From Brevundimonas alba (GTDB lineage: Bacteria > Pseudomonadota > Alphaproteobacteria > Caulobacterales > Caulobacteraceae), in the NCBI RefSeq assembly GCF_011927945.1, contig NZ_JAATJM010000001.1:877501-941500 (forward strand): 64,000 nt of DNA. Direction: 5' to 3'. Positions within the stretch are counted from its first letter, which is position 1. Each line of letters begins with the position of its first letter. Below are positions 26,029 through 42,631 of this stretch, piece after piece. Both the position numbers and the translations under genes were made by a program. The notes beneath the pieces were generated by a model that worked only from the letters and a program-made list of their open reading frames with translations, had not been told where the DNA came from and searched no databases.

Positions 26029-28911
26029 CTAGCGCAGCGCCGCCGAGTCGATATTCAGAGCCGACAGCGGGATCACCTCGACGTTCGGATATTTCGCCCG
26101 CAGCGCCTCTAGGAACTGCGACGCGTCGCCGACGATGACGAGGCTCGCGTTCGACGCCGGCAGATGCTCGGCCGCCGCGGCGCGGATCTGCGCCGGCGTC
26201 ACGCCGTTCACGTCGTCGTCGTAGCTCGCCAGGTCCGACAGCGGCAGGCCGTACAGCGCCAGATTGGCGACCAGTCCGCCCAGTCCGTCCACCGTCTCCA
26301 GTGATCGTCCGAAAGCGCCGATCAGGGTCGCCTTGCGCGGCGCCAGTTCCGCCTCGGTCGCCTCGCTGCCCGACAGGCGGGCGATCTCGGCGAGGATCAG
26401 GTCGGCGACCTGCGGCACCGCGTCGTTGCGGGTCTGCGCCGAGGCCGAGAGCAGGCCCTCGTCCTCGCGGGCGCTCAGGCTCGAATAGGCGCCGTAGCTG
26501 AGGCCGCGCTTGATGCGGATTTCCTGGCTCAGCCGCGCCGAGAAGCCGCCGCCCATGACGCCGTTGGCGACCACCAGCGGGAAATAGTCCTCGTCGGTGC
26601 GGGCGATGCCGCGCATGGCGGCATAGACCGCCGCCTGACCCGCGCCCGGCTGATCGATCACGATGACCCGCGGCGCCACGGCCGGACCGGCGGGATCGGC
26701 GACCGGCGCGCGCGCCGCGCCCGCCTGCCAATTGCCGAACGCCTGCTCGGCGAGGGCGTAGGCAGCCTCGGGCGTGATGTCGCCCGAGAACACCAGCGTC
26801 GCATTCGACGGCTGATACATGCCGCCGTGGAAGGCCACGAGGTCGTCACGCGTGATCGTCGGGATCGTCGACGGCGTGCCCGAACCCGGGATCCCATACG
26901 GCGCATTGCCATAGACGGCGCGGGTGGCGGCGATCCCGGCGACGGGTCCCGGCTGGGACAGTTGCACGCGCAGACCGTTCAGCGTCTGGGTCTGCTCACG
27001 CTCCAGATCCTCCGCCGTGAAGGCCGGATTGCGCACCACGTCCGCCAGCAGCTCCATCACCTGCGGGAAGACATTGGACGGCGACGAGGCGAACACGTTG
27101 GTGAAGTCCACCCCCGCGCCGGCGCCGATGTTGGCCCCAAGCCGCTCGATCTCGGTGGCGATCTCGGGCGCCGAACGGGTGTTCGTGCCTTGGGTGAGCA
27201 GGGAGGCGGTGAAGTTGGCGACCCCCGCCTTGCCGCCCGCGGCGTCATCCGACGTTCCGGCCTCGAAGCTGAGGCGGGCCGAGACGAGCGGCAAGCCCGG
27301 CTTGGGCGCGACCAGCACGCGCATGCCGTTGGCCAGCCGGCGCTCGGCGACCTGAGGCGTGGCCGCCTCGACCGCGGCGCCCGGCTCGGGCAGCTGCGCG
27401 CGCTGACCTTCAGGCAGCAGGGTCACCGGCTCGCCCGCCGGAGCCAGCTCGGCCAAGGTCACCGGGGCGGTGAAGACCTCCTGCACCGTCGAGGCCGGAT
27501 GGGCGTCGTCGGCCTGCAGATAGCGCATGGCGATGGCGCGATCGTCGCGCAGATATTGGCGGGCGACCCGCTGGATGTCGGCGACCGTGACGCGCTGGAT
27601 GTCCGGGATGTCCCGGTCCGCCGCCGTCGGATCGCCGGTCATGATCAGCGTATAGCCGAGCTGGAAGGCCCGACCGTCGATGGTTTCAAGGCCGCGCAGG
27701 GCCCCGGCCACCAGTTCTGTCTTGGCCTCGGCCAGTTCAGCCTCGGTCACCGGTTCGTCCCGGATGCGGGCGACCTCGGCGCGCAGGGCGGCGAGACCTT
27801 CGTCGGCGGTCTTGCCCTCGCTCATGATGGCGAAGGTGTTGAGCACGCCGACCTGCTGCTGCTGGTCGGTCGAGGAGCTGGCGGTCGTGGCGATCTGCTG
27901 GCGATAGACCAGCGCCTGATACAGACGCGAGCTCTCACCGGTCGACAGGATGCCGTCCAGCACCGACAGGGCGGCGCGGTCCGGGTGATTGTAGGGGACG
28001 GTGGGCCAGCTGATCTGCACCATCGGCAGCGGCACATTGGGCCCGTAGAACGTCGCCTCACGGGCCGGGCCGTAGCTCTCGGGCACATTGTTGACCGGGA
28101 GCGGACGGGCGGGATTCTCGATGCCGCCGAAATAGCCGTCGATCCAGCGATCCAGCTGCGCCTGGTCGAAATTCCCGGCCACGATCAGATAGGCGTTGTC
28201 GGGCCGGTAGAAGGTCTCGTGGAAGCGCAGGACGTCGTCCATCGTCGCCGAGTCGAGATCGGCGATCGAGCCGATGCCGGGCCGGCGATAGGGGCTGTCC
28301 TGATAGATGAAGGCCTGGGAATGCAGGCGCTGGAACCGGCCATAGGGCGTGGACAGCACGCGCAGCCGGAACTCCTCCTTGACGACGTCGCGTTCGCTGC
28401 CGAACGAGGTCTCGTCGACGACCAGCGAGCCCATCCGCTCGGACTCCGCGAACAGCATCCGCTCCAGATGCTGGGCCGGGACGGTCTCGTAATAGTTGGT
28501 CAGGTCCAGATAGGTGGAGGCGTTGTTCGAGCCGCCGACGTCCTCGGTCAGCCGGTCGAAGGTCTCCTGCGGCAGGTTCCGCGTCGCCTTGAACATCAGG
28601 TGTTCGAACAGGTGGGCGAAACCCGAGCGGCCTTCCGGATCGTCCTTGGCGCCGACCTTGTACCAGACCTGCACCGTGACGTTCGAGGTCGCCGTGTCGC
28701 GCGCCGTATAGACCTTCAGCCCGTTCGGCAGGGTGCGCTCGCGGAAGCCCAGCGGCGGCACGACGATCGCATCGGGCGCGGTGGAGGCGACGGGCGCGTC
28801 ATCGTTCATCGCCATGTCTGGCGACATGTCGGCGGCGGGAGCCGTGGCGCAGGCGGCGACGCCCAGCAGCAGGGCGGAGATCGAGGCGGCGGCGAACAGG
28901 CGGGACTTCAT
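26029..28911 (-). CDS. M16 family zinc metallopeptidase, fused double-length lipoprotein
   Basis: The 960-aa protein begins with a lipoprotein signal (lipobox GVAACAT). It contains two tandem M16 (insulinase/pitrilysin) units. The first has the inverted zinc motif HLFEH in FAHLFEHLMFKAT and a downstream glutamate, so it is the active half. The second, from about residue 535, has GVANFTASLLTQGT at the equivalent place and lacks the zinc motif, so it is structural, as in other one-chain M16 enzymes. It degrades peptides in the periplasm by family inference. Confidence 0.93.
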   Translation of the reverse strand: MKSRLFAAASISALLLGVAACATAPAADMSPDMAMNDDAPVASTAPDAIVVPPLGFRERTLPNGLKVYTARDTATSNVTVQVWYKVGAKDDPEGRSGFAHLFEHLMFKATRNLPQETFDRLTEDVGGSNNASTYLDLTNYYETVPAQHLERMLFAESERMGSLVVDETSFGSERDVVKEEFRLRVLSTPYGRFQRLHSQAFIYQDSPYRRPGIGSIADLDSATMDDVLRFHETFYRPDNAYLIVAGNFDQAQLDRWIDGYFGGIENPARPLPVNNVPESYGPAREATFYGPNVPLPMVQISWPTVPYNHPDRAALSVLDGILSTGESSRLYQALVYRQQIATTASSSTDQQQQVGVLNTFAIMSEGKTADEGLAALRAEVARIRDEPVTEAELAEAKTELVAGALRGLETIDGRAFQLGYTLIMTGDPTAADRDIPDIQRVTVADIQRVARQYLRDDRAIAMRYLQADDAHPASTVQEVFTAPVTLAELAPAGEPVTLLPEGQRAQLPEPGAAVEAATPQVAERRLANGMRVLVAPKPGLPLVSARLSFEAGTSDDAAGGKAGVANFTASLLTQGTNTRSAPEIATEIERLGANIGAGAGVDFTNVFASSPSNVFPQVMELLADVVRNPAFTAEDLEREQTQTLNGLRVQLSQPGPVAGIAATRAVYGNAPYGIPGSGTPSTIPTITRDDLVAFHGGMYQPSNATLVFSGDITPEAAYALAEQAFGNWQAGAARAPVADPAGPAVAPRVIVIDQPGAGQAAVYAAMRGIARTDEDYFPLVVANGVMGGGFSARLSQEIRIKRGLSYGAYSSLSAREDEGLLSASAQTRNDAVPQVADLILAEIARLSGSEATEAELAPRKATLIGAFGRSLETVDGLGGLVANLALYGLPLSDLASYDDDVNGVTPAQIRAAAAEHLPASNASLVIVGDASQFLEALRAKYPNVEVIPLSALNIDSAALR

Positions 28912-29003
28912 GGGAACGGCTCCGAAAGCCCGGCGCGTGCGGGCGAGGCGACCCTATCAGGGCCGAAACCGGGCGCACCTTACGGAGTCGTAATGAGTCC
29001 GGC

Positions 29004-29891
29004 TCAGTCCAGCCGGAGCGCCTCGGCCAGCAGCCGCGCCTCCGCCGCGCGGCTGGAGCCGGTGCGCCAAGCCACCACGATCTCGCGGCGCGGGGCCTTG
29101 GCGGAAATCTGCCGCACCACGACGCCGGGCATGTCGGCCAGACCGGCGCGGACCGCCATCTCGGGCAGGAAGCTGACGCCCAGCCCCGATGAAACCATCT
29201 GCACCAGGGTGTGCAGGCTGGTCGCGGCGAACACGTCGTCGCCCTTCGGCGGATCGATGTCGAAGGCGGCGAGCGCCTGATCGCGCAGGCAGTGACCGTC
29301 CTCCAGCAGGATGAGGTCCTCCGCCTTCAGCGAACCGGGAGGGATGGGGCCGCGCCCCGCCAGGGCGTGTCCGACCGGGGCGGCGGCCAGGATCTCGTCG
29401 TCACCGATCCGGGCGTGATCGATGCCCGCGGCGGAATAGGGCAGGGCGATCACTGCGGCGTCCAGCTGGCCGGCCTTGAGCCCCGCGACCAGACGGGGCG
29501 TCAGATCCTCGCGGATGAACAGCCTCAGCTTGGGATAGGCCTCGCGCAAATCCGGCAACCGCGCCGGCAGCAGGAAGGGCGCGACCGTCGGGATCACCCC
29601 CAACCGGAACCGGCCCGACAGCGGCTTGCCGGCGTTCCGCGCCGCCTCAACCAGATCCTCGGTGCGAGCCAGCACGTCCTCGGCGCGGCGCACGGCCTCG
29701 GCTCCGACCGCCGTCAGCTGGACATTGCCCCGGGTCCGCTCGACCACCGGGGCGCCGAGCACCTTCTCCAGTTCCTGCACCCCGGCCGACAGCGCCGGCT
29801 GGCTCACATGGGCGGCCTCGGCGGCCCGGCTGAACGAGGCGTGCTCGGCCAGAAGCTTGAGGTACTGGAGCTGGCGCAGGGTCGGAAGCAT
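29004..29891 (-). CDS. oxyR: LysR-type peroxide regulator OxyR, single-cysteine form
   Basis: The 295-aa regulator has an N-terminal LysR helix-turn-helix (SFSRAAEAAHVSQPALSAG) and the OxyR sensor motif EDGHCLRDQAL with C201, equal to E. coli C199. At the place of E. coli C208 there is F210 and no other cysteine nearby, so the usual intramolecular disulfide cannot form. The start is uncertain: ATG 29891 fits OxyR N-termini but its GGAGGG touches the start codon; ATG 29927 or 29933 are alternatives. It follows katG by about 90 nt, probably as one operon. Confidence 0.88.
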   Translation of the reverse strand: MLPTLRQLQYLKLLAEHASFSRAAEAAHVSQPALSAGVQELEKVLGAPVVERTRGNVQLTAVGAEAVRRAEDVLARTEDLVEAARNAGKPLSGRFRLGVIPTVAPFLLPARLPDLREAYPKLRLFIREDLTPRLVAGLKAGQLDAAVIALPYSAAGIDHARIGDDEILAAAPVGHALAGRGPIPPGSLKAEDLILLEDGHCLRDQALAAFDIDPPKGDDVFAATSLHTLVQMVSSGLGVSFLPEMAVRAGLADMPGVVVRQISAKAPRREIVVAWRTGSSRAAEARLLAEALRLD

Positions 29892-29983
29892 CCCTCCGAC
29901 ATAGGGCCTCGCTATCCTCGACGCCATGCTCATCCGCCCGCCCTATGGCCGCCGCGACCCGTCAGGATCGCGGCGGCGGAGGG

Positions 29984-32245
<2,262 letters not shown>

Positions 32246-32284
32246 TTATGATTATGGGAGGAGCCTAGGCCCGGGCGGGGCAGA

Positions 32285-32316
32285 GGGATAATCAATAAAC
32301 TTTGTCGTCGGGATAA
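32285..32316. promoter_or_regulatory. direct repeats upstream of katG
   Basis: GGGATAA occurs at 32285-32291 and again at 32310-32316, 25 nt apart, about 58 nt before the katG start. On the coding strand they read TTATCCC. Their spacing of about two and a half helical turns suits a regulator binding as a dimer of dimers. They do not match the ATAG-N7-CTAT OxyR pattern, so the regulator is uncertain. Confidence 0.35.
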
Positions 32317-32323
32317 GCGAAGC

Positions 32324-34185
<1,862 letters not shown>

Positions 34186-34238
34186 CCAGCGGAATGACCA
34201 AAGCTTAAGCTGACGCCCCGCGCGGGCGGCGGCATGAG

Positions 34239-34267
34239 GGGCCCGTCTCAACCGGACGGGCCCTTTT
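34239..34267 (+). terminator. Rho-independent terminator of mdh
   Basis: GGGCCCGTC and GACGGGCCC pair over a 7-nt loop and are followed by TTTT. The T-run ends 2 nt before ATG 34270 of the next gene, so that gene's ribosome site would lie inside the hairpin. Confidence 0.88.
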
Positions 34268-34269
34268 CC

Positions 34270-37793
<3,524 letters not shown>

Positions 37794-37799
37794 CGGGGC

Positions 37800-38243
37800 T
37801 CAGGAGGCGTCGGGGCGACCGGCCTCGACGAATGCCTGGATCGTCGGCCAGTGAGGCGGCACCGCGCGGGTGCCGTCGCACGCGATCTCCTTCAGATAGC
37901 CGGGCATGGTCTGTGGTCGCACAGGCTGCCATTCGGCTTCGGATTCCGGGTATTGACCAGACTCCGCCCCGTCGGGGCCGAACTCGACCACGCCGGCGGT
38001 CCGCCACTGGTTCGCGCCGCAGCGAAACTGATACATTTCCACCGAGTGGCTGAAATCCCCGGCCTCGCCAACGCGGGGTACGGTGGCGACCCGGATGGAG
38101 CTGACGCCGCCGTCCTCGGCGATACTGTCCACGTCGGCCATGAACGCATTGTTCGTGCTGCGCGAAAACGCCTGCCAAGTGTCGGCGGCGGCCGTTCCAG
38201 CGAACGCGAGGGCGGCCATGCCCATCAAAGCTGCGACTTTCAT
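37800..38243 (-). CDS. hypothetical exported protein, surface-adhesin-E-like
   Basis: The 147-aa protein has a clean Sec signal peptide (residues 1-20, ending GTAAADT). The mature part has [22 protein letters not shown], a single FRCGANQWR and a C-terminal EIACDGTR; two cysteines may form a disulfide. The strand pattern resembles the surface-adhesin protein E family, where a short beta-sandwich starts W...DxxSI. That placement is tentative. It is alone between gyrB and tRNA-Arg. Confidence 0.65.
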   Translation of the reverse strand: MKVAALMGMAALAFAGTAAADTWQAFSRSTNNAFMADVDSIAEDGGVSSIRVATVPRVGEAGDFSHSVEMYQFRCGANQWRTAGVVEFGPDGAESGQYPESEAEWQPVRPQTMPGYLKEIACDGTRAVPPHWPTIQAFVEAGRPDAS

Positions 38244-38333
38244 TGCGACCTCCCCAGATCAACATCGCCATGATGCGCGCCGCCGGCCCATTGGCAAGAG
38301 CCGGGTGCGGATCGTCTGACAGAATGAGGAGAA

Positions 38334-38410
38334 TGGCGCACCCGAGAGGATTCGAACCTCTGACCCCTGCCTTCGGAGGGCAGTACTCTATCCAGCTGAG
38401 CTACGGGTGC
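38334..38410 (-). tRNA. tRNA-Arg (anticodon CCG)
   Basis: The minus strand folds as a full cloverleaf of 77 nt including an encoded CCA. The acceptor stem is GCACCCG/CGGGTGC with discriminator G. The D-arm contains AGCTCAGCTGGATAGAG. The anticodon stem CTGCC/GGCAG encloses loop CTCCGAA, giving CCG, which reads CGG. The T-arm holds GTTCGAATC. All invariant positions are present. Confidence 0.96.
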
Positions 38411-38539
38411 GTCTGACGGCGAAAGCCGGGACGAAGGGCCTTACAGCAGGACCGGGCCGCTCTCAATCCCGAATGCGCAACCGGCTTGGCGAGCGCAGTT
38501 CCAGCGCCTAGCGTGCCGCCGCTCACGATGGAGACCCCG

Positions 38540-39826
38540 ATGCGCGCGATCCTGATCAGCCTGCTTTGCCTTGTCGGCGCCTGCGCCACGCAACCGGCCG
38601 CCGTGGCCGATCCGTCCGGCGACAGTCTCGACGCAATCGCCCGCGACTACGTCGCCATGACACTTGAAATCGGCGAGCGGGAGGAGGGCTATGTCGACGC
38701 CTATTACGGTCCTCCGGAGTGGGCCGCCGCAGCCAAGGCCAATCCGCGGACCGTGCCGCAGCTGATCCAGGGCTCCGCTTCGCTGACCGAGCGTCTGAAC
38801 GCCGTCTCGACCGCGGGGGCCGAGCCTGCGGTGGCACAGCGCAAAGCCTATCTGCTGGCGCACGTGTCGGCCGCCTCGGCGCGGCTGCGGATGCTGTCGG
38901 GCGAGAAAATGAGCTTCGCCGACGAGGCCGAGGCCCTGTTCGGCGTCCGCCCCGAACTGCGTCCCCTGTCGACCTACGACCCTGTGTTGGCGGAGATCGA
39001 CGCCCTGCTGCCGGGCTCCGGCACGCTCGCCGAGCGCTACACCGAGTTCAAGTCGCACTATGTGATTCCCAAGGATCGCCTGCAGGCGGTCATGGACGCC
39101 GCCATCGCCGAATGCCGCCGCCGTACGGCGCGGCACATCACCCTGCCCGCCAACGAGAATTTCACCCTCGCCTTCGTCGGCGACAAGCCGTGGTCGGGGT
39201 ATAATTATTACCAGGGGAATTCGCAGTCGAAGATCGAGATCAACGCCGACTTCCCGATCTATACGGAGCGGGCGATCGATCTGGGGTGCCACGAGGGATA
39301 CCCGGGTCACCACGTCTACAACGCCCTGCTCGAGCAGACCTTCGTCCGGGGCCGCGGCTGGGTCGAGATGAGCGTCTATCCGCTGTTCAGCCCCATGTCG
39401 TTCGTCGCCGAGGGCAGCGCCAACTACGGAATCGACCTGGCCTTCCCGGGCAACGAGGGCACGGTGTTCGAACGCGACGTGCTGTTCCCGCTGGCCGGGC
39501 TCGATCCATCGACGGCGGAGAGGAAGGCGCAGCTGGGCGCGCTGACGCGGCGGCTGGCGCGGGCGGAATACACCATCGCCGACGCCTATCTGGCGGGACG
39601 GATCAGCCGGGACGCGGCGATCGAGCAACTGATGAAATACAGCCTGTCGGATCGCGCCAAGGCGACCCAGCGGCTGCGCTTCATCGACACCTATCGCAGC
39701 TACATCATCAACTACGGCCTCGGCCGGGACGTGGTGCAGGCGTGGGTCGAGCGGCAGGGGCCGGACCACTGGCAAGGCATGGAGACGCTGCTGAGCAGCC
39801 AGATCCTGCCGGCCGATATCGACTGA
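38540..39826 (+). CDS. DUF885-like lipoprotein metallopeptidase
   Basis: The 428-aa protein has a lipoprotein signal (lipobox VGACAT) from ATG 38540, with GGAG 7 nt upstream. The metal motif H251EGYPGHH lies where DUF885 peptidases have HExxPGH, followed by a downstream glutamate in SFVAEGSANYG. It is a probable periplasmic zinc carboxypeptidase or dipeptidase. It is a paralogue in type of the partial protein at 1-916. Confidence 0.87.
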   Translation: MRAILISLLCLVGACATQPAAVADPSGDSLDAIARDYVAMTLEIGEREEGYVDAYYGPPEWAAAAKANPRTVPQLIQGSASLTERLNAVSTAGAEPAVAQRKAYLLAHVSAASARLRMLSGEKMSFADEAEALFGVRPELRPLSTYDPVLAEIDALLPGSGTLAERYTEFKSHYVIPKDRLQAVMDAAIAECRRRTARHITLPANENFTLAFVGDKPWSGYNYYQGNSQSKIEINADFPIYTERAIDLGCHEGYPGHHVYNALLEQTFVRGRGWVEMSVYPLFSPMSFVAEGSANYGIDLAFPGNEGTVFERDVLFPLAGLDPSTAERKAQLGALTRRLARAEYTIADAYLAGRISRDAAIEQLMKYSLSDRAKATQRLRFIDTYRSYIINYGLGRDVVQAWVERQGPDHWQGMETLLSSQILPADID

Positions 39827-39841
39827 CAAGGCGGCGGCAGC

Positions 39842-40624
39842 CTATTGGGCCAGCATGCCGCCGTCGATCTTGAACTCGGCGCCGGTGACGAATTTCGACT
39901 CGTCCGAGGCGAGGTAGAGGACGCAGTAGGCCACGTCGTCGGGCTCGCCGATGCGCTTCAGCGGAATGCCGCGCGCCAGCTTCTGGTGCGCCGTCTCCTC
40001 GTCGCCGCCGGCCATGGCCACGAACGGGTCGAGGATCGGCGTCTTGATGAAGACCGGATGGACCGAGTTGCAGCGCACGTTCCAGCCGCCCTTGGCGGCC
40101 TCGAGGGCGATGGTCTTGGTGTACATCCAGACGGCGGCCTTGGTGGCGTTGTAGGCCCCCATGCCGGGAGCGGCGGCGAGGCCGGCGACCGAGCTGATGT
40201 TGACGATCGAGGCGGCGCCGGACGCCCGCAGATGCGGCATGGCGTGTTTGCAGCCCAGCATGATCGACTCGACATTGACGGCCTGGACCCGCCGCCAGTT
40301 CTCCAGCGTGTCCTGCTCCGACCAGACGAAGTCGCAGCCGATGCCGGCGTTGTTGACGAGGATCGACAGCCCGCCCATCGCGGCGACTGATTGATCGATG
40401 ACCGAAACCCACGCCGCCTCTTCGGTGACATCGTGGGCGAAGGCGAAGGCAGCGCCCGGATGTTCGGCGCTGATCGCGTCGGCGAGCGTCCGGGCCCCAT
40501 CCGCGTTCATGTCGGTGACGGCGACCTTGGCGCCCTCGCGGGCCAGCATCCATGCCATGGCCTGACCCAGCCCGCCAGCGGCGCCGGTGATCAGGGCCGC
40601 CTTGCCTGCGACGCGGCCGGTCAC
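39842..40624 (-). CDS. SDR family oxidoreductase
   Basis: The 260-aa classical short-chain dehydrogenase starts at GTG 40624, sharing GTGA with the pterin dehydratase stop. It has the nucleotide motif TGAAGGLG near residue 12, NNAG near 90, the catalytic serine in VNISSVAG, and YNATK as the YxxxK. The C-terminal [10 protein letters not shown] is typical. D in the second strand (AVTDMN) suggests NAD preference. The substrate is unknown; overlap with a pterin enzyme raises a pterin or aromatic role. Confidence 0.88.
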   Translation of the reverse strand: MTGRVAGKAALITGAAGGLGQAMAWMLAREGAKVAVTDMNADGARTLADAISAEHPGAAFAFAHDVTEEAAWVSVIDQSVAAMGGLSILVNNAGIGCDFVWSEQDTLENWRRVQAVNVESIMLGCKHAMPHLRASGAASIVNISSVAGLAAAPGMGAYNATKAAVWMYTKTIALEAAKGGWNVRCNSVHPVFIKTPILDPFVAMAGGDEETAHQKLARGIPLKRIGEPDDVAYCVLYLASDESKFVTGAEFKIDGGMLAQ

Positions 40625-40923
40625 GCCTTCGCTCCCATCGCTGCGGCGGCTTCGTCCATGAAGCGGGCCATGGCGACGTCGCGCTGCGTGACGCCGCCCG
40701 CGTCGTGAGTTGTCAGCACCACCTCGACCCGGTTGTAGACGTTGAACCATTCGGGATGGTGATCGACCTTGTCGGCCAGTAGGGCGACGCGGGTCATGAA
40801 GCCAAAGGCGGCGTTGAAATCGGAGAAGACGAATTTGCGTTCGATGGCGGGCCGGTCACCGGGGTGTGCGCGCCACGACGGGAGCTCCGCCAGAACCTCG
40901 TCCACGTCCAGCCGGTCAGCCAT
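40621..40923 (-). CDS. phhB: 4a-hydroxytetrahydrobiopterin dehydratase
   Basis: The 100-aa pterin-4a-carbinolamine dehydratase recycles the pterin cofactor after aromatic amino-acid hydroxylation. The signature [17 protein letters not shown] and the following [10 protein letters not shown] are complete, giving the catalytic histidines. No phenylalanine hydroxylase gene lies nearby. The stop overlaps the GTG start of the SDR gene, implying coupled translation. Confidence 0.93.
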   Translation of the reverse strand: MADRLDVDEVLAELPSWRAHPGDRPAIERKFVFSDFNAAFGFMTRVALLADKVDHHPEWFNVYNRVEVVLTTHDAGGVTQRDVAMARFMDEAAAAMGAKA

Positions 40924-41082
40924 ATCGCGTCACTCTCGCCTTGCAGATCGCCGCCCGACGGGCCGCGCTCGATCCTGCCTATCCCGCGCGTCGGGACCCG
41001 ACAAGACGTCGAATTCCGACTCAGGAACAGAGGGACAAGCTTGGGCGTTACCGACCGTCCCCAATCGACGCGGAGCCCTGTC

Positions 41083-41790
41083 ATGGACAATCTGTGGATC
41101 GCCGCGCTCGACCCCGCCGATCGAAAGCGGATCGAGCCGCACCTGAACGAGCGTCCCTTCTCCCAGGGTCAGGTCCTCTATGACGCGGGCGAGTCCGTCG
41201 GCGAGGTCTGGTTTCCGATGAGCGGCGTGGTCTCGCTGATGACCGTGCTGGACGGCGACAAGATGATCGAGACGGCGGCGATCGGCCGAGAGGGGCTGGT
41301 CGGGGTCACCTGCGGTCCTCTGAACGCCCGCGCCGCGAGCCGGGCGATCGCCCAGGTGGATGGCGTGTCCGCCTGCTGCCCCGCCGCCGTGTTCGCGGAC
41401 GCCCTGAGCCACAGCGAAGGCATGCGCACCGCCTTGGCCAAATTCACGGAGAGCCTGTTCGCCCAGGTTCAGCAGATCGCGGCCTGTAACGCGCAGCACC
41501 GGCTGGACGAGCGGCTGGCGCGCTGGCTGCTGACCATTCACGACCGGGCCGACGCCGACCGGTTCGCCCTGACCCAGTCGGACATCGCCGGCATGCTGGG
41601 TGTGCGACGGGCCACGGTGTCGGAGGTGGGGTCGGCGCTCGAGGACAAAAAGCTTATCCTGCGTGGCCGCGGCTGGGTCGAGGTGCTGGATCGCAAGGCG
41701 CTGGAGGGCGCTTCGTGCGGCTGTTACGCCCTGATGCGGGGGGTGATGAAGGATCTCGGCGTGCCGCGGCCGAACACCTCGACCCACTGA
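41083..41790 (+). CDS. Crp/Fnr family transcriptional regulator
   Basis: The 235-aa protein has an N-terminal cyclic-nucleotide-binding-like beta-roll (FSQGQVLYDAGESVGEVWFP) and a C-terminal helix-turn-helix (LTQSDIAGMLGVRRATVSEV). The Fnr N-terminal cysteine cluster is absent, and several cysteines (ACCPAAV, ASCGCYALM) are scattered. Ligand residues for cAMP are not obvious. It belongs to the group of Crp-like regulators abundant in alphaproteobacteria. ATG 41083 is preferred by family start. Targets are unknown. Confidence 0.87.
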   Translation: MDNLWIAALDPADRKRIEPHLNERPFSQGQVLYDAGESVGEVWFPMSGVVSLMTVLDGDKMIETAAIGREGLVGVTCGPLNARAASRAIAQVDGVSACCPAAVFADALSHSEGMRTALAKFTESLFAQVQQIAACNAQHRLDERLARWLLTIHDRADADRFALTQSDIAGMLGVRRATVSEVGSALEDKKLILRGRGWVEVLDRKALEGASCGCYALMRGVMKDLGVPRPNTSTH

Positions 41791-41845
41791 CCCTGCGGCC
41801 ATGCGAACGGATGACGGCGCGGCGGCGAGGCGCTAGACCGCTGGC

Positions 41846-42631
41846 ATGACCGACGCGGCCTCCACTGACACGCCTTCGGGCAAGACCTCATCGTTCGGCT
41901 TTCGCGACGTTGACGCGACCGAGAAGGTGCAGCTGGTGCGCGGCGTCTTCGACAGCGTGGCGTCGAACTACGACCTGATGAACGACCTGATGAGCGGGGG
42001 CGTGCACCGGCTCTGGAAGGATGCGGCGGCGGCGAAGCTGAACCCGCGTCCGGGCGAGACCATTCTGGATGTCGCGGGCGGGACCGGCGACATGGCGCGG
42101 CGCTATGCGAAGATGGCGCGGGCGGCGCAGCAGCGGCGCGGCGGAGCCGACGCTTCGGTCATCGTGCTGGACTACAACGCCGAGATGATCATGGCGGGGG
42201 TCGGCAAGGGCGGCGAGCCGGAGATGCAGTGGACCGTCGGCGACGCCATGGCCCTGCCGATGCCGGACGCCTCGGTCGACGCCTATTCGATCAGCTTCGG
42301 CATCCGCAACGTGGCCGACATTCCGCAGGCGCTGAGCGAGGCGCGGCGGGTGCTGAAGCCGGGCGGACGGTTCCTGTGTCTGGAGTTCTCGCGCCCAACG
42401 GCCTCGGCGATCCGCAAGGCCTATGACGCCTGGTCCTTCCACGCCATTCCGCGTATCGGCGGCTGGGTGGCGGGCGACCGGGACAGCTACCAGTACCTCG
42501 TCGAGAGCATTCGCCGCTTCCCGGACCAGCAGACCTTCAAGGCCATGATCGAGGCCGCGGGCTTCAGCCGGGTGACGGTGACCAACCTGTCCGGCGGCGT
42601 GGCGGCGATCCATCACGGGTGGGCGATCTGA
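41846..42631 (+). CDS. ubiE: ubiquinone/menaquinone methyltransferase
   Basis: The 261-aa SAM-dependent C-methyltransferase of ubiquinone synthesis. UbiE signatures: [19 protein letters not shown] followed by HRLWK, the SAM-binding [10 protein letters not shown] near residue 73, and the second signature [15 protein letters not shown]. It is cytosolic and membrane-associated. The ubiB GTG start lies inside its 3' end (13-nt overlap), the usual ubiE-ubiB pairing in alphaproteobacteria. Confidence 0.96.
   Translation: MTDAASTDTPSGKTSSFGFRDVDATEKVQLVRGVFDSVASNYDLMNDLMSGGVHRLWKDAAAAKLNPRPGETILDVAGGTGDMARRYAKMARAAQQRRGGADASVIVLDYNAEMIMAGVGKGGEPEMQWTVGDAMALPMPDASVDAYSISFGIRNVADIPQALSEARRVLKPGGRFLCLEFSRPTASAIRKAYDAWSFHAIPRIGGWVAGDRDSYQYLVESIRRFPDQQTFKAMIEAAGFSRVTVTNLSGGVAAIHHGWAI

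Noticed and set aside
26827..29280. 817-codon open frame on the + strand opposite the M16 peptidase and oxyR
   Set aside because: It is an antisense frame produced by high GC; it has no coherent domains, and the opposite strand encodes a complete M16 enzyme with HLFEH.
40158..40400. small + strand frame within the SDR gene
   Set aside because: Antisense to the conserved NNAG and YxxxK region and without its own ribosome site.
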